From contig CAXBBW010000003.1 in the NCBI GenBank assembly GCA_963974345.1, forward strand, positions 62,001 to 126,000: 64,000 nucleotides of DNA, in the 5' to 3' direction. Below, in pieces: positions 24,057 through 33,963 of this stretch. The notes beneath the pieces are model-generated. The model was not told the DNA's origin, did not search any database, and saw nothing but the letters and a program-made list of their open reading frames with translations. A program made the position numbers and the translations under genes. Position 1 is the stretch's first letter. Every line of letters begins with the position of its first letter. The stretch comes from RHLJ01 sp963974345. GTDB lineage: Bacteria; Bacteroidota; Rhodothermia; Balneolales; Balneolaceae.

Positions 24057-26174
24057 TTGAAATATTTTTTGTTTGTTATTACGGCGACAATGTTAGCAAC
24101 GCCAATACTAGCACAAGCATCATTTGAAAGAGTTGATACAGATGCCGGAACTATTAGTTTAGCAATAACTAATTTCGGTGTTTTGGGGAAACCAACGGTT
24201 AGAAATAACCCCGAAGGTGGCGCAAGTATGCGTTTTCCTAACGACACGGGAACAGAACATCTCTTTGAGGGAGGCATTTGGATTGGTGCAAACTATAACC
24301 AATCTGGTATTAGGGTTTCAACTGCCTCAGTCACTACAAGTGGTGGATATTCAAGAGGTGCTTCTGGATTTGAGTTTACTGCAGATCTGCCGATTACTAA
24401 AAGAAGTACAAATCCTAATAATGAATTCTTTTCTCCGTTTTCTGTAGGAGAGCAAGATATTATCGCCGAATTTTCTGACAGAAGGCGTGATATTAATGGC
24501 ACACCAATTAATGGCCACGATAATCCACTTTACGCCGATGTTAAGCTAGAGAGTTATAATTGGGGTTTCCCGTTTACTGAGAATTTCACCATTCTTAAAT
24601 ATGATATCACTAATAATAGTCAGCTTTATACCGGTGCGGCAGCATGGGATAGTGTTTTTGTGGGAATGTATGCTGATTTAGTAGTTCGAAATGTAAATAC
24701 GGCAACCGAAACTGGTGGTGCTTTCTTTAATAAAAATGGATTGGGTTATTTAGATTCTTTGTATACCACGTATGCATTTGATGCTGGTTCTCCTGATAAT
24801 CCTTCAATCAATACTTATGGCGCTATATCTATAATAGGCGCAGAATTTAAGGGTGATTATTACCATCCGTCAAATGCTGAGTATCTTCAGGAACAAGGAA
24901 AGAAAACCCCATTAGTTGACCCAAGTTATTGGTTATTTAGTTCTGGTACGGGAATCTATAATGCACCAAGTAGTGATGCACAAAGATATGAAAGGATGTC
25001 GTCTATTTTCCCTTTGGACACACAAAATGGAGACCAAACGGCTCGTGAGCAATTAAGAACAGATGGGCAGGATGGTGCTGGTAACTATATCACATCCATC
25101 TCAATTGGTCCGTTTCCAAGAGTAGAGCCAGGTGAAACATTATCTATTTACTTCGTTTTTTCTGCGGCACTAAAACCCGATGAATTTCAAGGGCAAAATA
25201 ACAAGGATGTTGATACTGAAGAATCTAGAGTTAATTTAGTAAAAACGATTAATTCAGCTAATCGTGTTTTTCAAGGAGAAGATAGAAACAATAATGGTGT
25301 TTTGGATGAAGGAGAAGATGTTGATGGAGATAATAAGTTAACTAGATACTTGTTTCCTACCCCGCCTGATAACCCAAAAGTAAGAATTGAGTTAGCCGAA
25401 GGAAAAGTTACTTTGTATTGGGATAAAACAGCTGAGAATTCAGTAGATAGGGTTTCGGGCGAAAAAGATTTTGAAGGATATAGAGTATATAGTTCGGATT
25501 TAGGAGAAGACATTAATCCAAATTCTAGATTAATACGAGAGTTTGATACTCCTGGTAACGAGGAAGGTTTTAATACAGGTTTCGATGAAATTGAATTGCC
25601 TGAACCGGTAACATTCGATGGAGATACATCAGACTATTATTATGCCTATGAGATAAATGGGTTACTAAGTGGATGGCAATATGAATTATCAGTTACTGCT
25701 TTTGATAAAGGAAGTGATGTATTTGAAGTTGAAAGCTTAGAAAGTAGTCCGAATGCAAATTCTGTAAGAGTTTTCCCTGGAACTCCAATTAACCCAAATT
25801 TTGGGAGTAGTGACGATCAGTATAAAGTTGGAATATATCCTAATCCTTATCGTTTAAATGCGGCTTGGGATGGTGGTAATGAAGCTACTAGGAAACTTAA
25901 TTTCTACAATTTACCAAGTACTGCAGAAGTTAGAATTTATACGGTTGCTGGAGATATTATTTCAGAATTCGAACATAATTCAGCAACGAATACTGGTGAC
26001 ATTGGTTGGTTTGATAGTTTCAGTGATGATCCTCGTGTTTTGGCTGGAGGAGAACACTCTTGGGACTTGCAATCAAACGCTAATCAAATCTTATCAACGG
26101 GTTTATATCTGTTTACCGTAAAAGATTTAGATACAGGAAAAGTTCAAACAGGCAAACTAGTAATCATTAAATAA
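24057..26174 (+). CDS. Secreted T9SS cargo protein with EF-hand-like and Fn3-like regions
   Basis: A 705-residue protein with a Sec signal peptide ending near I-L-A-Q-A (about 20). No enzymatic motif is recognised in residues 20-400. Around 407-430 an Asp/Asn-rich stretch (D-R-N-N-N-G-V-L-D-E-G-E-D) resembles a calcium-binding EF-hand or dockerin loop, and about 435-560 looks like a fibronectin III-type fold. The last 100 residues open with Y-P-N-P-Y and end G-K-L-V-I-I-K, a type IX secretion sorting domain as found in Rhodothermia and Ignavibacteria. The TTG start is chosen because it begins the signal peptide. It is the first gene of a same-strand surface locus reaching to 37476. Confidence 0.72.
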   Translation: MKYFLFVITATMLATPILAQASFERVDTDAGTISLAITNFGVLGKPTVRNNPEGGASMRFPNDTGTEHLFEGGIWIGANYNQSGIRVSTASVTTSGGYSRGASGFEFTADLPITKRSTNPNNEFFSPFSVGEQDIIAEFSDRRRDINGTPINGHDNPLYADVKLESYNWGFPFTENFTILKYDITNNSQLYTGAAAWDSVFVGMYADLVVRNVNTATETGGAFFNKNGLGYLDSLYTTYAFDAGSPDNPSINTYGAISIIGAEFKGDYYHPSNAEYLQEQGKKTPLVDPSYWLFSSGTGIYNAPSSDAQRYERMSSIFPLDTQNGDQTAREQLRTDGQDGAGNYITSISIGPFPRVEPGETLSIYFVFSAALKPDEFQGQNNKDVDTEESRVNLVKTINSANRVFQGEDRNNNGVLDEGEDVDGDNKLTRYLFPTPPDNPKVRIELAEGKVTLYWDKTAENSVDRVSGEKDFEGYRVYSSDLGEDINPNSRLIREFDTPGNEEGFNTGFDEIELPEPVTFDGDTSDYYYAYEINGLLSGWQYELSVTAFDKGSDVFEVESLESSPNANSVRVFPGTPINPNFGSSDDQYKVGIYPNPYRLNAAWDGGNEATRKLNFYNLPSTAEVRIYTVAGDIISEFEHNSATNTGDIGWFDSFSDDPRVLAGGEHSWDLQSNANQILSTGLYLFTVKDLDTGKVQTGKLVIIK

Positions 26175-26186
26175 AATAAATCAATT

Positions 26187-29100
26187 ATGATAAATGCTAC
26201 AATTAAAGCAGTAAATAAAGCAATGCTTCTGGCAGTAGCTTTAATACTGAGTGTGGGTGCAGCTAATGCACAGGATGTGTTCATATCCGAATACATAGAG
26301 GGATCTAGTAATAATAAAGCTATAGAGCTATATAATGGATCATCAGAAGAAGTTGATTTAGGAAATTATCTTTTACTAAGATCAAATAATGGAGCTCCAG
26401 AATGGACTTCTGGTGAGCTTAGACTTACAGGCACGTTGGCTAGTGGTGCAGTATATGTAATTGCGAACCCATCAGCCGATCCAGTAATTCTAGCTGCTGC
26501 TGATATAACTGATGCAATAACTTTTTATAATGGTGATGACGCAATTGGACTGTTTAAAATAACTGGATCAGATACAACACTAATTGATATTTTTGGAAAA
26601 CTAGGTGAAGATCCTGGAAGTGGTTGGGATGTAGCTGGTATTGCAAGTGCAACAGGTGAACGTACTTTAGTTCGAAAGCCGAATTTTGAATCTGGAAATA
26701 CAGTTGCTCTAGCTTCTTTTGGAAATGACGAAGCATTTTCTGAGTGGATTGTTTTAGATCAAGATGATTTTTCTTCTATTGGTTCTCACACAGTAGGTGG
26801 TGTTCCATTTACAGTTAGAGAACTTAATAGATACCGTGAATTAACAGAATTTTCTGTAGCAGGTCTTCAGGCTCATCCACTTGCCGATGAGCAAGTTACA
26901 ATTACAGTTGTGCTCACATCATACCCTAAAAGTTCAGGTGTAGCCTCAGTTGATGATGAAGATGGTGATGGAACACCCGAATTGCCAGGAAGATTACATT
27001 TCTTTGTGATTGATACTAGCGCAGTAAGTATGGGGCGATCAGGTATGTCATTCCAAGTTGTAGAAGCATTATCTACTGAGGATAATGCGTTTAAGTTTGA
27101 TGGTCCTGCAATAACGTCTATACAGGACAGAACTATTGGAGATGTTGTAACTCTTACAGGTGATGTAGAGTATTTTAATGGTACAATGCAGTTTGATATC
27201 GAAGCAGAGCCAGAATTATTAGGTAATGTTAAAGAAGAAGGTGGTGGGTTTGAGCAATATGCTAGCCTATTAGATCCTTGGGAAGTAAACCTTTCTGAAA
27301 TCAATACCTTTGAAAACGGTGAATTAGCAATGAACTTTGCTAATTACAGTAAATACAATGGTTCTTATGTTAAGCTTACCTCAAGTACTATAAGTAATGT
27401 TACCCAGGCGGCAAGAGTTGATTGGGCTATAAATAAAGACGAATCTAGAATTTATGCTTACGATTTGTCATTACGTTACAGAAACGATAGAGCGGCTGAT
27501 TACCCTGATAACTGGAACAGAAGAAGAGGAGATGATGGTGACTTCATCGCCCCTGTATCAGGTGCAAACGCTGATGTAAGCGGATATCTTGGCTATCAAG
27601 GAGATGATCCAGATGGGTTAGTGCCTGCAAATAATGGTGCATTCAGTATTTACCCAATGGAAGATGGAGTGCTTTGGTTATCTGGTACTCGCTTAGTAAA
27701 TGGAGAAAATGGGTTTGTATGGCCAAATGACTTAGTAGTTAATGGTCTACCACCGGTTGTATCAAATGCGGCTCTTTCTGACTCTGCAGTATCATCGTCT
27801 GATGAAATTACTGTTACAGTCGATGCAGAAGCTGCAGAAGGAACAATAACTAGTGTATTACTAATTTATACAGCTGGTGCAGAATCAGATACATTAACTA
27901 TGACAAGTACAGGCGGTATTGGATACTCAGTTCAGTTGCCTGCTTTCCCAAATTTTACGCCGGTTTCTTTTTATATAGAAGCAACTGATGATAATGAATT
28001 GACGGGCCGTGGTCCCTTCTCTGGGAATTATGGTTTCTTTGTTACTGATGATGTTCTTTCAAGTCTATCATTTATTCAAAAAACTGGAGATGAACAACCA
28101 GGAGATAGCCCATTAGCAGGATCAGGACCAGTTCCTGTAAACATTACTGCAACAGTAACAACAAGCGCCAGTCTTGATGGTTTTATTACTATACAAGATA
28201 GAGCCACATTATGGTCTGGTGTTGAAGTTATTGCAACTAATGGCGCAGATGGATTAGGGGAAGGAGACCAAATAAATATTTCAGAACTAATTGTTTCTGA
28301 AAGCTTTGGTGTTACGTTAGTAGAACTTACTGCATTCACTAATTTGAATTCGCCAAATACGCAAATGGATACTTTAGCGGTTGAAGCAATTACTCAAGAT
28401 GTTCGAGCTAACCCAGAACCATATGAAGGTTTATTGGTTAAATTTAACGATGTAAAAGTAACTAGCAACCAAGCAGATGGTTCTAGCGATTTTGGTGAAT
28501 GGGAATTTGGATCAAGACAAGGTGGCGGTGCTGCTGACACCTTAGAAGCGGGTCAAGGACTTCGTTTCGACGATCGATCTTCTAGATTTGGTTCTGGTGT
28601 GAATGAGTATATCAAAGTTGGGGCTCAGTTTGAGTCTTTAACTGCTATCGGATACTTCTCATTTAGTAATCCAAAGATGATTGGTGGAAATCCTGACTTC
28701 TTTGTCTCAGACGACTTTACGATACCATTTACTAACTTTGATTTAGAGACGCCAACCGACGGTGCATCTGTAGTTGTTACGGGAGATGTCTCTGTAACTT
28801 GGGAAGCAACAACTGACTTTGACGGTAACGCAGTTACTTATGAGTGGGTACTCTACTCAGAAGATAATTCTGAAGTTATTGCAAAAGTGCCTTCAAATAA
28901 TGATGGAGCTGATGCTGAAGTAACGCTTACATTTGCAACTGTTGATGGACTATTATCCGGTGCTGGATTAGCAGTGGGTGAAAGCGCAAACTTTACTTGG
29001 AATGTGCTTGTGAATGATGGTGTAGATACTGTTGCAGTATCATCTGCATATGACATTACTACAAATTCATTCACCCCATTATATTATGATATAACATTAG

Positions 29101-29411
29101 AGCGTGGATTAGGTACTGGTAACGATTCAGAAACTGGAGTTCCAGATAAGTTTGCACTAGAACAAAACTATCCAAATCCATTTAACCCAAGTACAAGTGT
29201 TAATTTTAGCTTACCACAAACAAGCAAAGTAACATTAACCGTATATGACATGCTTGGTCGTAGAGTAGCAACACTACTAAACAACGAGCAGTTAAATGCA
29301 GCTAACCATTCTGTTAAGTTTGATGCTTCTGCTTTAGCTAGTGGAATGTATATATACAGAATCGAAGCAGGTTCTTTTGTAAGCACACGTAAAATGATGC
29401 TTATCAAATAA
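26187..29411 (+). CDS. Large secreted multidomain protein: lamin-tail domain plus T9SS sorting domain
   Basis: The 1074 residues begin with a signal peptide (cleavage near A-N-A-Q, about 29). Residues about 29-175 form a lamin-tail domain (I-S-E-Y-I-E-G-S-S-N-N-K-A-I-E-L-Y-N-G). After an unrecognised middle part come an Ig-like repeat (about 505-615), an OB-fold-like stretch (about 632-850, with I-T-I-Q-D-R-A-T) and another Ig/cadherin-like region (about 860-960). The C-terminus (about 990-1074), with F-A-L-E-Q-N-Y-P-N-P-F-N-P-S-T and G-M-Y-I-Y-R-I, is a textbook type A T9SS sorting domain. Lamin-tail domains often accompany secreted nucleases, but no nuclease motif is visible. It starts 12 bases after the previous gene and is followed by a strong hairpin. 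Confidence 0.8.
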   Translation: MINATIKAVNKAMLLAVALILSVGAANAQDVFISEYIEGSSNNKAIELYNGSSEEVDLGNYLLLRSNNGAPEWTSGELRLTGTLASGAVYVIANPSADPVILAAADITDAITFYNGDDAIGLFKITGSDTTLIDIFGKLGEDPGSGWDVAGIASATGERTLVRKPNFESGNTVALASFGNDEAFSEWIVLDQDDFSSIGSHTVGGVPFTVRELNRYRELTEFSVAGLQAHPLADEQVTITVVLTSYPKSSGVASVDDEDGDGTPELPGRLHFFVIDTSAVSMGRSGMSFQVVEALSTEDNAFKFDGPAITSIQDRTIGDVVTLTGDVEYFNGTMQFDIEAEPELLGNVKEEGGGFEQYASLLDPWEVNLSEINTFENGELAMNFANYSKYNGSYVKLTSSTISNVTQAARVDWAINKDESRIYAYDLSLRYRNDRAADYPDNWNRRRGDDGDFIAPVSGANADVSGYLGYQGDDPDGLVPANNGAFSIYPMEDGVLWLSGTRLVNGENGFVWPNDLVVNGLPPVVSNAALSDSAVSSSDEITVTVDAEAAEGTITSVLLIYTAGAESDTLTMTSTGGIGYSVQLPAFPNFTPVSFYIEATDDNELTGRGPFSGNYGFFVTDDVLSSLSFIQKTGDEQPGDSPLAGSGPVPVNITATVTTSASLDGFITIQDRATLWSGVEVIATNGADGLGEGDQINISELIVSESFGVTLVELTAFTNLNSPNTQMDTLAVEAITQDVRANPEPYEGLLVKFNDVKVTSNQADGSSDFGEWEFGSRQGGGAADTLEAGQGLRFDDRSSRFGSGVNEYIKVGAQFESLTAIGYFSFSNPKMIGGNPDFFVSDDFTIPFTNFDLETPTDGASVVVTGDVSVTWEATTDFDGNAVTYEWVLYSEDNSEVIAKVPSNNDGADAEVTLTFATVDGLLSGAGLAVGESANFTWNVLVNDGVDTVAVSSAYDITTNSFTPLYYDITLERGLGTGNDSETGVPDKFALEQNYPNPFNPSTSVNFSLPQTSKVTLTVYDMLGRRVATLLNNEQLNAANHSVKFDASALASGMYIYRIEAGSFVSTRKMMLIK

Positions 29412-29428
29412 AAGTTTATTAAAACTCT

Positions 29429-29460
29429 GGAATGAGGATGGAAAACTCCTCATTCCTATT
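29429..29460 (+). terminator. Hairpin terminator or attenuator inside the surface locus
   Basis: Perfect 10-base stem GGAATGAGGA (29429-29438) with TCCTCATTCC (29447-29456), loop of 8, then TATTTATT. It lies 17 bases after the large cargo gene and 24 bases before the lipoprotein gene. The weak T-tract suggests partial termination or 3' end stabilisation, which would make the cargo genes more abundant than the downstream genes. Confidence 0.65.
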
Positions 29461-29483
29461 TATTAAAAAGTAAAATCTTGTAG

Positions 29484-30998
29484 ATGTCCAGATCGTATTA
29501 TTTAGCAATATCAGCTTTTATTTTTATAGCTGTAACCCTTATGGGTTGTGATAGTGGTTTATCTGGTAATTTTGTTGAAAATCAACCACCTGTTACTAAC
29601 CTTACCGTTGAAAGAATTAATAGAGGAGAAGATTTCAGGCTTTCCAGCCAAATAAATATTTCATGGTGGGGAAGTGATCCTGATGGATTTGTAGTTGGTT
29701 TCGAGTATGCAATAAATGATACAAGCGAAGGGGCTTGGAAATTTACCACAAAATCTGATAGCACATTTATATTACCTATAAATGGTGGTCAAAATACGGA
29801 TGATGTTCTATTTAAAGTGAGAGCAGTCGATAATGAGGGCGCGAAAGATCCTATCGGTGCCAAATTGATATATCCCATTGTAAACTCAGAACCTGAGGTT
29901 TCTTTCAATATAAATGAAACTCCTCCTGATTCGATGTTTGCAATAAGTAGCTTTGGTTGGACTGTAAGCGATCCTGATGGCTTCTTAAATATAAGAAGTA
30001 CTGAAATCGCCATTAATGATACCGTTAATGGCTGGGTAGAAATTCCATTCTCAGAAGAAAATGATGGAAAAGTTTTTATTTCTTTAGAGTATGATAATAC
30101 AACAACAGGTATAAAGGTTGCAAATACATTTCTTGGAAGATCGTATCGTTCAGCACTTGATAACTCGGGAGAGTTAATTCGTGTACCAAATATAGAAGTA
30201 GGGGCTAAGAATACAGCTTTTATTCGAACCACTGATGCTGCTGGAGCAATAAGTGAGGTCGATACGGTAAGTTGGTTTGTAAAACCTCAGAATTCTAAAG
30301 TGCTTTTTATAAATGATATTGAAGGAACTTCTGCTCTTACAAAACAGAGCCTCCACCTATCTTATCTAGAAGCAAATGGTATCTTTCCAGATGTTTGGTT
30401 GATAAATTCCGGTGGAACTGGATTATCAGAACAGTTTCCATCAGTTATAGATCCTACCTTACAAAAGACGTTAGCAAAATGGGATCATATTTACTGGATT
30501 TCAAATAGTATTGCGAGGAATATTACTTTTGCCTTAGATATAACTACTCAGTTTTTTGCAGATGGGGGTACAATGTTTGTAAATATTCCAATGAGTCCAA
30601 CTATTGTTAATCAAGAATTGGAACTATTTAATTTTCTTCCAATTGATTCTATTGGATATGTGGATCCAAATAAATTAGAAACTGGTTTTATAATCAATAA
30701 TAATACGGAAGTAGTAGGATTAGAAGGAGCACCCACCTTACTTACACAGAATAGACAAACTGGGATATATCCTTTAAAGCCCTTACCAGGTGCAAGTTTA
30801 CTTTATGAAACTGACTTTAAAGCATCAACAGTAATTGGTACAATAAATGATTATACCAGATTTGAAGGAGTTGGTATAGAAAACTCCGAAGGCAACCTGA
30901 TTTACTTTGGTATGGATATAACATTACTTAACGGCAATGGAAATCTCGATGAATTCATCGATTATGTTGGTGTGCAAAGGCTAGGGTTCAGCAATTAA
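29484..30998 (+). CDS. Surface lipoprotein with two Fn3-like domains and a C-terminal alpha/beta domain
   Basis: A 504-residue protein with a lipobox (T-L-M-G-C, Cys22). Two Ig/fibronectin-like repeats follow (about 32-135 and 135-260), each with a W-x-x-x-D-P-D-G-F motif (I-S-W-W-G-S-D-P-D-G-F and F-G-W-T-V-S-D-P-D-G-F). From about 270 an alpha/beta domain starts with V-L-F-I-N-D-I and includes W-D-H-I-Y-W-I-S-N; it resembles GATase-like or ThuA-like folds but lacks a clear catalytic triad. The product is probably a cell-surface binding lipoprotein working with the TonB receptor that starts 7 bases downstream. No named family recognised. Confidence 0.68.
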   Translation: MSRSYYLAISAFIFIAVTLMGCDSGLSGNFVENQPPVTNLTVERINRGEDFRLSSQINISWWGSDPDGFVVGFEYAINDTSEGAWKFTTKSDSTFILPINGGQNTDDVLFKVRAVDNEGAKDPIGAKLIYPIVNSEPEVSFNINETPPDSMFAISSFGWTVSDPDGFLNIRSTEIAINDTVNGWVEIPFSEENDGKVFISLEYDNTTTGIKVANTFLGRSYRSALDNSGELIRVPNIEVGAKNTAFIRTTDAAGAISEVDTVSWFVKPQNSKVLFINDIEGTSALTKQSLHLSYLEANGIFPDVWLINSGGTGLSEQFPSVIDPTLQKTLAKWDHIYWISNSIARNITFALDITTQFFADGGTMFVNIPMSPTIVNQELELFNFLPIDSIGYVDPNKLETGFIINNNTEVVGLEGAPTLLTQNRQTGIYPLKPLPGASLLYETDFKASTVIGTINDYTRFEGVGIENSEGNLIYFGMDITLLNGNGNLDEFIDYVGVQRLGFSN

Positions 30999-31005
30999 GG
31001 AAACT

Positions 31006-33963
31006 ATGATGAAAAAACATTTAACAGCCCTATTATTTATTCTTTCCTTAGTTTCATTACCTGTTCTTTCGCAAAGCACAGGAAATATTTCAGGAGTTAT
31101 TACTGAAGAGGGAACGAACGAAACATTGCCTGGAGTAAATGTAAGGATTGTGGGTTCGAATTTTGGAGCGGCTACAGATCCGGATGGAAAATATACAATT
31201 AGAAATATCAGACCAGGTAATTATACTATTGAGCTTACCTTTATTGGTTTTCAAATTGTTCAGGTTACAGGCATTACTGTCGTTTCAGGAGAAACAACTG
31301 TAGTTAATCAAACCATGAAAGAACAGGTTTTTGAGTCTGATGAAGAAGTAGTGGTAATTGGGGAAAAACCAATTTTTGATGTAGAAAAATCAAATACTTC
31401 AGTAACAATTTCTCGTGCCGATATTGAAGCGGCACCAATACAACGAGTAGAGGATGCCGTTTCCCTTCAATCAGGAGTTATAAAAGATCCTACAGGTTTA
31501 TATATAAAAGGTGGACGAGCGTATGAAACAGGGTATGTCGTAGATGGGGTTTCGGCTCAGGATCCATTAGCAGGCACTGGTTTTGGATTAGATTTAGGTT
31601 CTAATTCATTCAGTAATATTGAAGTTATAACTGGAGGTGTTGGGGCAGAATATGGTGACGTTACGTCAGGGGTAGTTGCAGTGCAAACTCAAAATGGTGG
31701 AGATAAATACGAAGGTAATTTCACTCATAAACGTGATAATACAGGATCTAATAACTTATCAAATCAAGCAAATTTCTTTACAGATATTTATGAATTTAAT
31801 CTTGGTGGTCCTGCAATCTTAGCTGAGAAAATACTCCCACTTTTTGGATTAGATTTACCAGGTTCTATGTCTTTCTTTGTTACAGGTCAGGTCGGACTAA
31901 CGGATGGTTATACAAAACTTTCAGCCAACCAAATTAGCTCTTCCACAGTCGGTAATGATTTTTGGTCTCCAAGACAAGGCAACCGTTGGAATGGGATGAT
32001 GAAATTGACTTATAATATCAAACCAGGTATGAGATTACAAGGAGCTTACCAACGTTCCTTAACCATAAATCAGAATACTCGAATGCTCCAAATCACTGGT
32101 GCTGATACTCAGATTAGACCAGGTTTTCAGTTTGCGTATTCGAATGGATTCTTAGACAACGCAAACACTTATACGCACGATAGTAACCTGTCCTATTTAA
32201 AATGGACACAAACAGTTTCACAATCTGCATTTTATGAAGTTCAATTCAGTAGATTATTCACTCGACTTCGAGCGGATGCAAACGGAAGAGATTGGCGACC
32301 CGATAATGTAGATAGTGAGTTTGATCCTGCAAGTATAATAACATCCCCAGCTCAGGAATTTCAAGGAACAGATGATTTCACCTATGTTTTAGCCGGCCCT
32401 GGTTATTATAATAATGGTGGTATTGCAACATTATGGCACGATCATTTCGCTGAAGAAATGACCTTGAAAACTTCAGTTACAAAGTTTTTTGCAGATCGAA
32501 AAAATCAAATTGTAGCTGGTTTTGAGTTCAAATTCAATGATTATCAATGGATTGATATTACACGCCCATGGATAGGAGCTCCAATTCAAATTGATGAAAC
32601 TACAACATCAGAAACTTTTAGAGTTGGTGAGACATTTGATGCTTGGAGAGTTAAGCCAAAACGTGGTGCTTTTTTCATTACTGACAAAATTAGATACAAT
32701 GGTTTAATTGCAAATATTGGTGCAAGATTCGAATATTGGGCTCCAGGTCGATATGTTGATGATGCAGTTAATGATGCCTTGGAAGAAAATAGTTTATCGA
32801 CCATTCCAGATTTTGTAGCGGAAGAATATTTAAATAAAAGTACAGAGCTTTTTGGTTTAAGATATAAGTTTAGGTTTTTGCCTAAAGTAAATGTTTCATT
32901 CCCTGTTCGTGAAAATCAGGTACTATTTTTTAATTATGGTCATTCAACGAGGCTTCCCCATCCTAGTTATGTGTATGCTGGCTTAAATCCATTTTATCAA
33001 GATCAATCCGACCTACCTGATTTAGGTAATCCTAATTTGGACCCCGAAGTTGATATTTCCTATGAAATTGGATTGAGAAATCAAATCACACAGAATGATG
33101 CATTCAATATTTCTGCATTCTGGAGAGATAAGTATGATTTTGTTACCACTCAAAATATTCGAGTACCTGATGTTGATGGACGTGAAGTAACTAAGGCCTT
33201 TCGTATTAATGGTGATTATGCGCGCTCTCGAGGCATTGAGATGTCTTACCTTAAGAGATATAAAGATATACTAAGAGGGCAACTTTCTTTTACTTATTCA
33301 CGAGCTGAAGGGCTAAGCTCTACAAACGATGACAATTTTAGCAATATCAACGCTAATCAAAATATTGGAAGTAATATTGAAACTCCACTCGCTTGGGATC
33401 GACCTTTTGATATCAAAGGGAATATTACTTTTATTTATGATCGTCCAGAACCTCTTTTTGACCTCGGACCTTTTAATCAATTTCAAATGTTTTTGTCAGC
33501 AGTTTGGAGAAGTGGTACGAGATATACACCAAATGAGCTTGTCGGCTATCAACGAAATCCTATAACTGGAGATTCGGATTGGAGACCAATTTATGAAACA
33601 GTTGATGACCCAGCAAAGCGATATAGTGAAGTTGGCCCCGCTTGGTTTTATATGGATTTCAACCTCCAAAAATGGTTCGAGATTGGAGAAACCAAAATTT
33701 CTGCATTCCTCGAAGTAACAAATATTTTAAATAATAGAAGTTCGGTTATTGTGAACCCGGTAACCGGAGAGGGATATAAGAAATACCCTACCGATCAGGC
33801 AGAATTAGTAGCACTTCGAAATGATCGAAGTTATGATGTTCCGGGTAATGTAAGAGATCCTAGATACATTGATCCTACCGATAATAATCTTCCATCATAT
33901 GAAAACCCTGCAAATTATATAGAGCAGCGACACATTATGGTTGGGCTATCCGTACGTTTTTAA
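31006..33963 (+). CDS. TonB-dependent outer-membrane receptor with carboxypeptidase-regulatory N-terminus
   Basis: The 985 residues comprise a signal peptide (to about L-S-Q, 23), a carboxypeptidase regulatory-like domain (about 25-105: G-N-I-S-G-V-I-T...L-P-G-V-N-V...D-P-D-G-K-Y-T-I), a plug domain (about 120-240, with Y-I-K-G-G-R-A-Y-E-T-G-Y-V-V-D-G-V) and a 22-stranded barrel ending in the aromatic-terminated strand V-G-L-S-V-R-F. Such receptors import large substrates using TonB energy. No SusD partner is present; instead the gene is framed by a lipoprotein and a PorV/PorQ protein, which starts one base after its stop. The substrate is unknown. Confidence 0.93.
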   Translation: MMKKHLTALLFILSLVSLPVLSQSTGNISGVITEEGTNETLPGVNVRIVGSNFGAATDPDGKYTIRNIRPGNYTIELTFIGFQIVQVTGITVVSGETTVVNQTMKEQVFESDEEVVVIGEKPIFDVEKSNTSVTISRADIEAAPIQRVEDAVSLQSGVIKDPTGLYIKGGRAYETGYVVDGVSAQDPLAGTGFGLDLGSNSFSNIEVITGGVGAEYGDVTSGVVAVQTQNGGDKYEGNFTHKRDNTGSNNLSNQANFFTDIYEFNLGGPAILAEKILPLFGLDLPGSMSFFVTGQVGLTDGYTKLSANQISSSTVGNDFWSPRQGNRWNGMMKLTYNIKPGMRLQGAYQRSLTINQNTRMLQITGADTQIRPGFQFAYSNGFLDNANTYTHDSNLSYLKWTQTVSQSAFYEVQFSRLFTRLRADANGRDWRPDNVDSEFDPASIITSPAQEFQGTDDFTYVLAGPGYYNNGGIATLWHDHFAEEMTLKTSVTKFFADRKNQIVAGFEFKFNDYQWIDITRPWIGAPIQIDETTTSETFRVGETFDAWRVKPKRGAFFITDKIRYNGLIANIGARFEYWAPGRYVDDAVNDALEENSLSTIPDFVAEEYLNKSTELFGLRYKFRFLPKVNVSFPVRENQVLFFNYGHSTRLPHPSYVYAGLNPFYQDQSDLPDLGNPNLDPEVDISYEIGLRNQITQNDAFNISAFWRDKYDFVTTQNIRVPDVDGREVTKAFRINGDYARSRGIEMSYLKRYKDILRGQLSFTYSRAEGLSSTNDDNFSNINANQNIGSNIETPLAWDRPFDIKGNITFIYDRPEPLFDLGPFNQFQMFLSAVWRSGTRYTPNELVGYQRNPITGDSDWRPIYETVDDPAKRYSEVGPAWFYMDFNLQKWFEIGETKISAFLEVTNILNNRSSVIVNPVTGEGYKKYPTDQAELVALRNDRSYDVPGNVRDPRYIDPTDNNLPSYENPANYIEQRHIMVGLSVRF

